From assembly GCF_000741285.1 (NCBI RefSeq), contig NZ_JGZE01000010.1, positions 159,004 through 223,003 on the forward strand: DNA of 64,000 nt. The letters run 5' to 3'. The notes below the pieces were generated by a model, which saw nothing but the letters and a program-made list of their open reading frames with translations, had not been told where the DNA came from and did not search any database. The translations under genes were made by a program, and so were the position numbers. Of the stretch, positions 36,362-43,628 are shown one piece after another; the first letter of the stretch is position 1; each line of letters begins with the position of its first letter. The stretch is from Bifidobacterium mongoliense DSM 21395 (lineage in GTDB: Bacteria > Actinomycetota > Actinomycetes > Actinomycetales > Bifidobacteriaceae).

Positions 36362-36829
36362 CTAGCCGATGGCCATGGTGTAGATGAATTGCTCCCCGCG
36401 TCTTCCCACGAAAGTATCGGCCCGTCGTTCGAATCCCGCCTTCTCATACAGTCTTTGCGCGGGCACGTTCTTCCTGTTGACACCAAGGACTATTTCAATC
36501 ACATCCGGAAACGAGCCCCTCACGTATGCAGGAAGCAGGGCCAGCGCCTCCGACGCATAGCCCTTTCGTAAGTATCGGTCATCCGTGGCGAAGCTTCTGA
36601 GGAGCATGCTCCGGGAGGTGTTCGTATATCGGAACTTGTCCGTGCCGTAATCAAGGACGAAAAATGTGGGGACTTCATTGTCACTGGTCACAGCCAGTGA
36701 CGGATGATACTCCATGTTGGTCTTTGCTATGGCGACCGCCTTCCGCGGCAGCCCGGTGAATGTGACATCCTGCAACTGGTAGTCGTTGATCTGTCTTTCA
36801 AATCGCTGGCTGTATTCGACGATCTTCAA
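36362..36829 (-). CDS. GNAT-family N-acetyltransferase
   Basis: 155 residues. The likely start is a TTG at 36829 with GAGAGGGG six bases upstream. Acetyl-CoA binding motif A is seen as DDRYLRKGYASEALALL, and motif B as LGVNRKNVPAQRLYEKAGFERR. Substrate unknown. Codon use is less G+C-rich than in the core genes, as in the neighbouring island, so it may be part of a wider accessory region. Confidence 0.82.
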   Translation of the reverse strand: MKIVEYSQRFERQINDYQLQDVTFTGLPRKAVAIAKTNMEYHPSLAVTSDNEVPTFFVLDYGTDKFRYTNTSRSMLLRSFATDDRYLRKGYASEALALLPAYVRGSFPDVIEIVLGVNRKNVPAQRLYEKAGFERRADTFVGRRGEQFIYTMAIG

Positions 36830-37006
36830 TGCCGACCCCTCTCCCGGTGATTGCCCGACCCGCTCAGGGGTAACACCTGAACGAGTACGCGCGTGCTATC
36901 ACCACACCGCAGATCAACCGTTCCGGATGTTCGCAGTGACGACCCTTCAGCATTCCCGGATTCTTTGCATCATCCGAATGCCAAACGATTATCGAGAGTC
37001 GGCATA

Positions 37007-37058
37007 CCAACGAAAAAGACCACCCCTTGCGGAGTGGCCCTGTGAACCTCGTGGAGCT
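37007..37058. repeat. Distal copy of ssrA 3' end plus terminator (putative att site)
   Basis: 52 bp matching 41370-41421 at 47 positions without gaps. That sequence comprises the end of the tmRNA acceptor stem and the ssrA terminator hairpin. Two changes weaken the hairpin stem in this copy. Direct repeats of a tmRNA 3' end are the usual trace of site-specific integration, so this is probably the far attachment site of an island. Confidence 0.8.
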
Positions 37059-37209
37059 CAGAAGGCACACGTGAAGTGATTGCACCACATATATGTTCTG
37101 CCTTTTGGGGGATCGTAACAATAAATGAAGGTTTACGTTACAAACGCCATGAGCATGCATATGTTGGTACTGACATCGAACCGTGACGCGGCCAGTGAAA
37201 GAGAGTTGG

Positions 37210-39150
37210 ATGTCTCAATGGTCGTGGACGTGGCGGTGGAGATCGATACTAGACAGTGAGCGTCTAGCTGTGGGGCTCACAAGGAACATATGTATAGAGT
37301 ACTATCGTGAAACAGTGGCTACTCACTCGAAGACAGTTAAAAAAATTATTCAAGATATTCATGATCGCAGACTGCTGTTGCCGGCTATCCAGAGGAAATA
37401 TGTTTGGGATGCAGCGCAAGTTGTGAATCTGTTTGATTCGATGATGAGGGGTTACCCGATTGGTACTTTCCTTTTTTGGAAGGTAGATCGTAAGAACGCC
37501 ATGAGGCGAAACTATTCCTTCTACGATTTTTTGTCACAATTTAACGAGCGGAATCATTATCAGAACGAGCTTTCATCCTTAGCCACTAATTCTCATGAAG
37601 AGTTTGAGGCCGCACTCGATGGGCAACAACGACTTACCTCAATCTATCTAGCATTGAGCTCAACGTTAGCATTTTATCTCAAAGGAAAATGGAGATCGCT
37701 TGCGACCTCGTACCCGGAAACAGAACTCTATCTAGACTTATGCTCCGGTATAGCAAACACTGACCAAAACGATGAGGAGAACACGCAGCATATATATCGT
37801 TTCGAATTGTTGCGTAACGAAGTTGTCGAGGACGCTAGGACAACTGTGACGACACATTTGGACAAGGGCGAATCTCTGGAAAATGACCACATCTGGCTCA
37901 ACGTGAAGAAAGGTCTCGACGACGATACCGCGGCTGATTTCCAGGTTAATAACTCTCAACTTCCACGGGAAGTGATGTCGCAAGCGATAAAGAACATCAA
38001 TCGTTTGCATCAGGTTCTGTCTGTAGAGGAGGCTTTGAGCTTTTTTGAAGTGGAATCCGACTCTATTGACGAGGTGCTCGATATCTTTGTACGAACGAAT
38101 AGTGGTGGAACCGTCCTATCCAAAGCTGATTTGCTATTCTCGACAGTAATCGCCCAGTGGCCTGATGCTCGTGAGAATATCGACAAGTTGCTTAACGCTA
38201 TGAACGAGGTAGGGGACGGATTTAGGTTCTCGTCGGATTTCCTTCTCAGAGCCTGTCTGTATATTTTTGATCATTCGACGCGACTGCGAGTTGAATCGTT
38301 CTCACAAGACCATATTCTTGAAATCCGTGAGAATTGGAGGAATCTCAAAAAAACGTTCAAGAGCTTGGTTGGTATTCTTGCTGATTGGGGATACTCGAGA
38401 GAGAACTTGGGATCCCAGAATGCTTTGTTCCCCATCGTCTACTACATCTATCATGCCTCGGCAATCAGTGCTCAGGATAACAAGAACATGCGGCTGTTCT
38501 ATATCTATGCCCAATTGAAGCAAACATTCAGCCACATGGACAGCAACCCACTTCGTCTACTTCGAGATGAATTGAAAGAGGATTCCAGTTCCTTCAATCT
38601 AACCAAGCTTCAGCAAATCGATTTCTCAAACGGTACCGATCTCAAATTTATGGAGTCCGATATCGATCAACTATTCACATATCCTATAGGTAACCGCACT
38701 TTTGACATCCTCTCCCTGCTCTACCAAGGGTTGAAATATCGAGACAAACAATTTCATCAAGATCATCTGCATCCACACTCATCATTTGAAGATGTTCAAC
38801 TCAATAACTTGATGCAGTGTGGGCAGAAACTCCCCGATACAGGGGATGACATAAGAATGAAATGGGAGCAGCAGCGCGACACCATAGTGAATCTGCATTT
38901 GTTGGAGGGGCATTCGAATGAGAGTAAGAACGATCGTCCATTAGCATCATGGGTATTGGATCCAATAGAGAGGCAGTGGGTCGAATGTCTCCCGAACTCG
39001 CTGCCAGGTGTCCCGCCGGATGAGACATATTGGCTGATGCACTTTGAGCAATTCTTCGATGAACGGCGCCGTCTAATGAAAGCCAGACTCATGGAGATCC
39101 TGCAGGTCAAGTCAGAAACAGAGGCTACGACGGGATCTGCGGCGAGTTGA
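37210..39150 (+). CDS. DUF262-HNH protein, candidate modified-DNA restriction/anti-phage nuclease
   Basis: 646 residues from the ATG at 37210 (GAGAG four bases before; start uncertain). The N-terminal DUF262 domain shows LPAIQRKYVWD (about 57-67), RGYPIGTFLFW, LDGQQRLTS (about 136-144) and FVRTNSGGTVLSKADL (about 293-308). The C-terminus has a DUF1524-like HNH pattern: DHLHPHSSF (about 518-526), NLHLLEGHSNESK (about 561-573). SspE, BrxU and GmrSD share this NTPase-nuclease design and cut modified or unmodified phage DNA. No ssp, brx or dnd partners are nearby. Low G+C and the flanking repeats point to horizontal transfer. The first ~35 residues are Trp-rich and unlike the family. Confidence 0.8.
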   Translation: MSQWSWTWRWRSILDSERLAVGLTRNICIEYYRETVATHSKTVKKIIQDIHDRRLLLPAIQRKYVWDAAQVVNLFDSMMRGYPIGTFLFWKVDRKNAMRRNYSFYDFLSQFNERNHYQNELSSLATNSHEEFEAALDGQQRLTSIYLALSSTLAFYLKGKWRSLATSYPETELYLDLCSGIANTDQNDEENTQHIYRFELLRNEVVEDARTTVTTHLDKGESLENDHIWLNVKKGLDDDTAADFQVNNSQLPREVMSQAIKNINRLHQVLSVEEALSFFEVESDSIDEVLDIFVRTNSGGTVLSKADLLFSTVIAQWPDARENIDKLLNAMNEVGDGFRFSSDFLLRACLYIFDHSTRLRVESFSQDHILEIRENWRNLKKTFKSLVGILADWGYSRENLGSQNALFPIVYYIYHASAISAQDNKNMRLFYIYAQLKQTFSHMDSNPLRLLRDELKEDSSSFNLTKLQQIDFSNGTDLKFMESDIDQLFTYPIGNRTFDILSLLYQGLKYRDKQFHQDHLHPHSSFEDVQLNNLMQCGQKLPDTGDDIRMKWEQQRDTIVNLHLLEGHSNESKNDRPLASWVLDPIERQWVECLPNSLPGVPPDETYWLMHFEQFFDERRRLMKARLMEILQVKSETEATTGSAAS

Positions 39151-39183
39151 TATTTGTTACTTACACCCGTGGCAGGCCAAATA

Positions 39184-39207
39184 ACTGCATGGAGTACTCC
39201 ATGCAGT
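39184..39207. promoter_or_regulatory. Perfect 24-bp palindrome downstream of the DUF262 gene
   Basis: ACTGCATGGAGT at 39184-39195 is followed immediately by its exact complement, with no spacer. It lies 34 bp after the DUF262-HNH stop. It may be a protein-binding site, or a terminator stem whose centre forms the loop. Confidence 0.6.
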
Positions 39208-39402
39208 AGGAGATGCACGAACTTGAATCTATGCTCATCACCCCTGTAATTTTCGTATCGGATGAGGAAGATTAACCAATCTCGTTGAAATAATCGGGTA
39301 GGGGCTGCGGACGTTGTCTTGATAAGGACCCGCCTTCGGTTGGATGAAAGGCCCGTATTCACTGAGCGATGCTGTTCGGGAGACGCAGGATCGGAGGGGC
39401 GG

Positions 39403-39408
39403 TAGGGT
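39403..39408 (+). promoter_or_regulatory. -10-like hexamer for leaderless fpg mRNA
   Basis: TAGGGT ends six bases before the fpg ATG at 39415; no separate ribosome binding site is evident. Confidence 0.35.
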
Positions 39409-39414
39409 AGGGAC

Positions 39415-40479
39415 ATGCCAGAGCTACCTGAAGTCGAAACCGTGCGCCGCGGATTGGCGTCCCATATCACAGGTGCTGTCTGCACAGGCGTTGATGTAAT
39501 CGACGAACGCTTACTGCGGCGGCATGGGGCTCCCGCAGCACCGCATCCCTCGGGTGCTGAATTCGCGCACAGCCTCTTGGGACAGCGGATTGGAGCCGTA
39601 GATCGACGCGGGAAATTTCTGTGGATGCCGCTTACCGACGGCATGCTGCCGACGCGACGCATCCTTCAACCTGCGCAAGCTGTGGCGCTGGTGGCGCACT
39701 TGGGCATGAGCGGCCAGCTGCTTCTGCGGGATTGCGCTGCGGCGACGCGAGGGTCGCTATCTCCCATACCAGCGGTCGATTGGCAACGAGACGGGGTGAT
39801 CCATGCTCAAGCCCGCGACGGGCGGAAGGCAGACACGATATCCGGTGAATTTGGTGACGACAGGTTATCTCGGGTAGCTCTGACCCTTGCTGAGCCGCAT
39901 GTGCGCGCTCGGCTGCAGCTCATGAGGGCGGACGGGAGAGCTATCGAACTGTCGTTTGTCGATCAGCGCGTTTTCGGCCGGCTTGCGCTAGAACCGCTTG
40001 CCGACGACGGGTCCGGCCGGCAGGTGCCCGGCAGCGTCGCCGCCATCGCGCCCGATCCGCTGGAATCGGCGTTCGACGAAGCTGCGGTCATCGCCCGTAT
40101 GCAAGCATCGCGGGCGAGCATCAAGTCGCTCTTGCTTGACCAGCGGCTGGTTTCCGGCGTGGGCAACATCTACGCCGACGAATCGTTGTGGCGGGCGCGT
40201 ATCTACTGGGCGCGGGCCGGTCGTGGCATTGCGACTCGTGCATTGCATCGGCTGCTTGCAGCCGTGCGTGAGGTCTTCGCCGAATCCCTCTCCCAAGGCG
40301 GTACATCATTCGATTCCTTGTATATCAACGTCAATGGTGAATCCGGCTACTTCTCGCGCAGTCTCACTGTGTACGGCCAGGCTGGCAGACCGTGCCCGCG
40401 CTGCGGCACGCTGATTCGACGTGAACGTTTCAGGTCGCGATCGTCGTACTACTGTCCGCGTTGCCAACGATCTCGGTGA
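39415..40479 (+). CDS. mutM: Formamidopyrimidine-DNA glycosylase (Fpg/MutM), unusually long
   Basis: Removes oxidised purines such as 8-oxoguanine and nicks the DNA. The mature N-terminus PELPEVETVRRGL provides Pro and Glu catalysis. RRGKFLW carries the conserved lysine, SGVGNIYADESLW the helix-two-turn-helix, and CPRCGT...YYCPRCQ the C-terminal zinc finger. At 354 residues it is ~70 longer than usual, mostly from an insert after LGMSGQLLL (about residues 100-155). It lies inside the putative island rather than next to smc, where many actinobacteria keep it, so it may be an acquired or a displaced copy. Confidence 0.93.
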   Translation: MPELPEVETVRRGLASHITGAVCTGVDVIDERLLRRHGAPAAPHPSGAEFAHSLLGQRIGAVDRRGKFLWMPLTDGMLPTRRILQPAQAVALVAHLGMSGQLLLRDCAAATRGSLSPIPAVDWQRDGVIHAQARDGRKADTISGEFGDDRLSRVALTLAEPHVRARLQLMRADGRAIELSFVDQRVFGRLALEPLADDGSGRQVPGSVAAIAPDPLESAFDEAAVIARMQASRASIKSLLLDQRLVSGVGNIYADESLWRARIYWARAGRGIATRALHRLLAAVREVFAESLSQGGTSFDSLYINVNGESGYFSRSLTVYGQAGRPCPRCGTLIRRERFRSRSSYYCPRCQRSR

Positions 40480-40547
40480 CATACCGGAAGGCACCCGACA
40501 ATCGGAGGTGTGCAATCTGCCATGACCCGGAAGGTTCGAACCTGCTC

Positions 40548-40622
40548 GTGACCGGCATCGTAGCGATAGTGGTATTCATCCCATTGTGGCTGATCTATCG
40601 AGTGCTGACCAAAAAACACTGA
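40548..40622 (+). CDS. Possible 24-residue single-helix peptide (doubtful)
   Basis: GTG-started frame encoding one hydrophobic helix (GIVAIVVFIPLWLIYR) ending in TKKH. No clear ribosome binding site. It could be the tail of a decayed membrane protein within the island. Confidence 0.2.
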   Translation: MTGIVAIVVFIPLWLIYRVLTKKH

Positions 40623-40689
40623 AGACAATTGCTCACTGAGTGAGCTTCTACTCCCAAGAAAACCTCAGCAGTCGCCTACCGGCGTGGTA

Positions 40690-41181
40690 TCAGCATTGGT
40701 TGTATTTCCATCCTCCGCGTTCGAATGTCCACGGCTGATTCGCCTGGTCGAAGTCGCCGCGATCATACGAGTACGTTGCTGTCCCGGTGTTGCCCGTGAC
40801 GTTGACCGAAATGGAAGTCATCACCGGCAATGCCCCCTTGTATTGCTGACCAGCGGCCACGACACTTGTCTCGAAGGTCGCTTCGTCGTTCACAGCCTGG
40901 CATCTCTGACTCAAGAGTGCATATGCCCCCATGCCCGAACCGTTGAAAAACGCGTCTGAATATTGTTTGACAGCAGTTTTCAACGCATCGGCGTTGTTCT
41001 CTGGCGCCTTCGGCACCGCTGCCTTGCTGCCGGATCGTGCTGGACTTGGCTTCGGTTGTTCCGTGGAACTCTGCGACTTCGTTTGCACTTGCTGACTGGC
41101 AGTGGAACCGGATGATGATCCGCACGCCGCAAACCCCATGAGAAACACTCCAACAGCCAAAAGCGCAATAAGCTTCTTCAT
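40690..41181 (-). CDS. Secreted lipoprotein, unknown function
   Basis: 163 residues from the ATG at 41181, after GGGGATGAG. MKKLIALLAVGVF starts a signal peptide that ends at the lipobox GFAAC, so it is lipid-anchored. A Ser/Gln/Lys/Pro-rich linker (about 25-60) leads to a ~100-residue C-terminal domain with a YSDAFFNGSGMGAYALLSQRC segment. That domain resembles NTF2-like folds seen in actinobacterial lipoproteins. No function can be assigned. It lies next to the ssrA terminator within the putative island. Confidence 0.75.
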   Translation of the reverse strand: MKKLIALLAVGVFLMGFAACGSSSGSTASQQVQTKSQSSTEQPKPSPARSGSKAAVPKAPENNADALKTAVKQYSDAFFNGSGMGAYALLSQRCQAVNDEATFETSVVAAGQQYKGALPVMTSISVNVTGNTGTATYSYDRGDFDQANQPWTFERGGWKYNQC

Positions 41182-41369
41182 CTCATCCCCACAATAATTA
41201 TCCAATAATCATTAGCACTCTATCAGGAGGAGATACCCTGAACAGGGCAAACCTCCCAACGTCCCAACTAACCTTGTCCGGGATCCACAGAAAGGCTCTT
41301 AACCGCAAGATCAATATGCAGTGAATTGCGCCCCTACCCCCAAGAATGGCAACCCCATATGATGAATCA

Positions 41370-41421
41370 CCAACGAAAAAGGCCACTCCTTGCGGAGTGG
41401 CCTCATGAACCTCGTGGAGCT
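41370..41421. repeat. ssrA-proximal copy of the 52-bp repeat (putative att site)
   Basis: Covers the 3' acceptor end of tmRNA and its terminator. Matches 37007-37058 at 47 of 52 positions. Confidence 0.8.
41376..41402 (-). terminator. Rho-independent terminator of ssrA
   Basis: On the minus strand GGCCACTCC, loop GCAA, GGAGTGGCC and then TTTTT. Perfect 9-bp stem. Confidence 0.92.
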
Positions 41422-41807
41422 GCGGGGAATCGAACCCCGGTCCGGTAACCGTACCCTCAGTCTTCTACGTGCGTAGCCTGCTGGCCGTATGGCAGTTTTT
41501 CTGCCCCCATCTATATCGCAGACAACCGATGGCGAGCATATCTACAGTAAAAGTCCCTGAACCGCCCTGTGGTGCAACGATTCAAGCAAGTCCTCTTATA
41601 ACGCCCGGCCTCTCCCCGAAGACACTGGAGAGCGGACGGAGCTACTGCTCGCTGGTTATTCCTGGCTTAACGCTCAGGCAGCGAGAGCAAACTCAGTGCG
41701 GTTAGATTTAGCACTTGATGATTTGCAGGGGTCATCCACGAGTGGACCCTGCGTTCTCGGCACGCTTCCCTGCGACGAACAGGTCACCGTCGAAACCGAT
41801 CAGCCCC
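41415..41807 (-). ncRNA. ssrA: Transfer-messenger RNA (tmRNA)
   Basis: Rescues stalled ribosomes and tags the unfinished protein. The 5' end GGGGCUGAUCGGUUUCGAC pairs as an acceptor stem with 3' CAGCUCC plus discriminator A, and the T arm GGTTCGATTCC precedes it; CCA is not encoded. The tag frame starts at 41712 and reads AKSNRTEFALAA then stop at 41674, the bifidobacterial tag ending in the LAA degradation signal. Length about 393 nt. Ends at the terminator at 41376-41402. Confidence 0.97.
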
Positions 41808-41979
41808 ATTATTCAATTATCAAACTCCGCTTACGCGGACTCTTCAGTATATATCGTCGAAGCGCGGCGGTCAAGCCCGTTCACCCGCCGAACCGAACAC
41901 CACGGCCGATACGGCGTATGTCCGAACGGCCACGAAGTAGCACTCCCCCGCAATCATCCGGACCGCCCCGCCTCCGAGC

Positions 41980-41985
41980 TATGCT
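41980..41985 (+). promoter_or_regulatory. -10-like hexamer for leaderless dtd mRNA
   Basis: TATGCT ends seven bases before the dtd ATG at 41993. Confidence 0.45.
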
Positions 41986-41992
41986 GGGCACC

Positions 41993-42475
41993 ATGAAAGT
42001 CGTATTGCAGCGTGTCACCAGCGGTCAGGTCGAGGTCATGGACGAGGAGACCGGTGAACGGGACCCGAGTTTCGACCCCCAGCACATCGGTATCGGTTAC
42101 GTGGCCCTCGTAGGGGTGAGCGACGAAGACGGCGATGCCGAAATCGCCTGGATGGCGCACAAAATCTCGCATCTACGTGTCTTCGGCGACGACCATGACG
42201 CCATGAACCGGTCGATTCTGGACGTGCATGGGTCGGTGCTGTCGATCTCGCAGTTCACCCTGTTCGCCGACACCCACAAAGGCAACCGGCCCAGTTTCAT
42301 CCACGCCGGCAAACCGGAGCATGCGAAAGCGATATGGCTGCGGCTCGATGACGCGTTGCGTGCCGAAGGCATCACGGTGAACGAAGGGCGATTCGCCTCG
42401 CATATGGCCGTGTCACTGGTCAACGATGGACCGGTGACCATCTGTCTGGACTCCCGCGATATGCCGGCACATTGA
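41993..42475 (+). CDS. dtd: D-aminoacyl-tRNA deacylase
   Basis: 160 residues; hydrolyses D-amino acids (and glycine on tRNA(Ala)) from tRNA. MKVVLQRV start, LSISQFTLFAD and the Gly-cisPro motif DGPVTICLDS are all present. A ~15-residue acidic insert lies after QVEVMDEE. An in-frame ATG at 41981 is a second option. Convergent with ftsQ. The presence of D-Asp synthesis elsewhere in the window gives such a proofreading enzyme an obvious task. Confidence 0.93.
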   Translation: MKVVLQRVTSGQVEVMDEETGERDPSFDPQHIGIGYVALVGVSDEDGDAEIAWMAHKISHLRVFGDDHDAMNRSILDVHGSVLSISQFTLFADTHKGNRPSFIHAGKPEHAKAIWLRLDDALRAEGITVNEGRFASHMAVSLVNDGPVTICLDSRDMPAH

Positions 42476-42638
42476 TCATCACGGCGCCGCTCGGCCAACA
42501 CCCGTCCGGCAACCGCCCAGTTCAGCTCGCGCACCGTCGCGCTCACGCAGCGTCCCTCGCACAAAACGGCCCACTCACACAGTGGCAGGACAACATGCAA
42601 CGCCCGGCTCGCACATCATCCGACCGTAGGTCGCTCCA

Positions 42639-43628
42639 CTATTTGATGATGGGCCTGAGCGGTGCGGACACGTCGACCTGATGTTTGTCGCCGATCTTGG
42701 TCGGGTCGTTGACGATCTTGTCGACGACCGCCTGCTTGAGGGCGAGATCGGAGGCGTCGCCCCACAGCACAGCATAACGCCCGTCATCGAGTTCGGTCGT
42801 GATGGAATCCTGGGTGCGCGCGCTGACCTTGCTGATCCGGTGTCTCATCTGCTCCGGCAGATCGCCCAGGATCTTCGAGGCGGCGAGCACGGCCCGGTCG
42901 CGCAGTCCGTCGTTCACGTTGCTGACCTCGATCACCGGTATGCCCGATGCCGAGGCGCCTTTGACCGAGTTGAGGATGCGACCCCGATCGTCCACGGCGG
43001 TGAGATCGTCATCCGAGGCCTTGAGCATCGCGGCGGGCTTCTGCGCGGTGATGGTCACGCTCATCCCCCGCGGATATCGTTTGTCCGCTTTAGCTGCGCT
43101 CACCCCGGGGATATCACCGAGCTGGGCGGTCACCTCGGACGTGGACACGAGCAACAGCGAGCGCCCCGACTGCTTCGCGGCGATCTCCTTGATGCGCTGG
43201 CCGCTGACCCATTCGTTGCCGCCATGCACTTCGATACGGTCAGATTCAAGCCTGAGCACCGGCGAGAAGAACAACGTCCAGATCAGACCGCCGAGCACCG
43301 CAAGAACCAGCAGCGCGACACCCGCACGTACGGCCCATCCGCGGATGCGGGCCATACGACGTTCGCGCAACCTCGCACTGAAGTCGACGACCTTGGGTCG
43401 GGCCGCCATCCCCAGACTGCCGGAGGTCTCCTCCAGGGTCTTGGTCACCAGATCCTCGCTGGTCAGCTCGCGCGGATCGACGAACCCTTTGGCTTGCGAA
43501 GAGCCCACCTTCGAATGCGCCGTATGGCCCACGGTCCGTCGGCCCTTCACCGCTTTGGGTCCCGAAGCGACGCGTCGATCCCGTTTGGGCTTCCGCGCGC
43601 CCCCCGAACTTGCGATACGCCTGACCAT
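42639..43628 (-). CDS. ftsQ: Cell division protein FtsQ (DivIB)
   Basis: 329 residues: basic cytoplasmic N-terminus of ~95 residues, one membrane helix (VRAGVALLVLAVLGGLIWTLFF), then an extracellular POTRA domain (VLRLESDRIEVHGGNEWVSG in overlapping parts). The FtsQ beta domain follows to the C-terminus. Links early and late divisome proteins together with FtsL. Its ATG shares one base with the murC stop (TGATG). Last gene of the dcw cluster here; ftsZ does not follow, since dtd converges on it. Confidence 0.92.
   Translation of the reverse strand: MVRRIASSGGARKPKRDRRVASGPKAVKGRRTVGHTAHSKVGSSQAKGFVDPRELTSEDLVTKTLEETSGSLGMAARPKVVDFSARLRERRMARIRGWAVRAGVALLVLAVLGGLIWTLFFSPVLRLESDRIEVHGGNEWVSGQRIKEIAAKQSGRSLLLVSTSEVTAQLGDIPGVSAAKADKRYPRGMSVTITAQKPAAMLKASDDDLTAVDDRGRILNSVKGASASGIPVIEVSNVNDGLRDRAVLAASKILGDLPEQMRHRISKVSARTQDSITTELDDGRYAVLWGDASDLALKQAVVDKIVNDPTKIGDKHQVDVSAPLRPIIK

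Larger units (their letters stand above)
37059..41369. mobile_element. Putative remnant genomic island inserted at ssrA
   Basis: The 4.3 kb between the two ssrA 3'-end copies holds the DUF262-HNH gene, fpg and a lipoprotein gene. The first ~2.3 kb is visibly richer in A+T than the surrounding core. No integrase, recombinase or transposase gene remains, so the element would no longer be self-mobile. The island interpretation rests on the direct repeats and base composition. Confidence 0.6.

Noticed and set aside
36119..36571. 150-codon frame beginning with Met-Thr repeats
   Set aside because: The start is simply the ATGACC microsatellite and the rest is antisense to the GNAT gene.
37007..37058. 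Second tmRNA or tRNA gene
   Set aside because: Only the last few acceptor bases and the terminator are duplicated; there is no T arm or body.
40530..40545. tRNA T-arm-like GGTTCGAACC
   Set aside because: No cloverleaf can be built around it; no anticodon or D arm.
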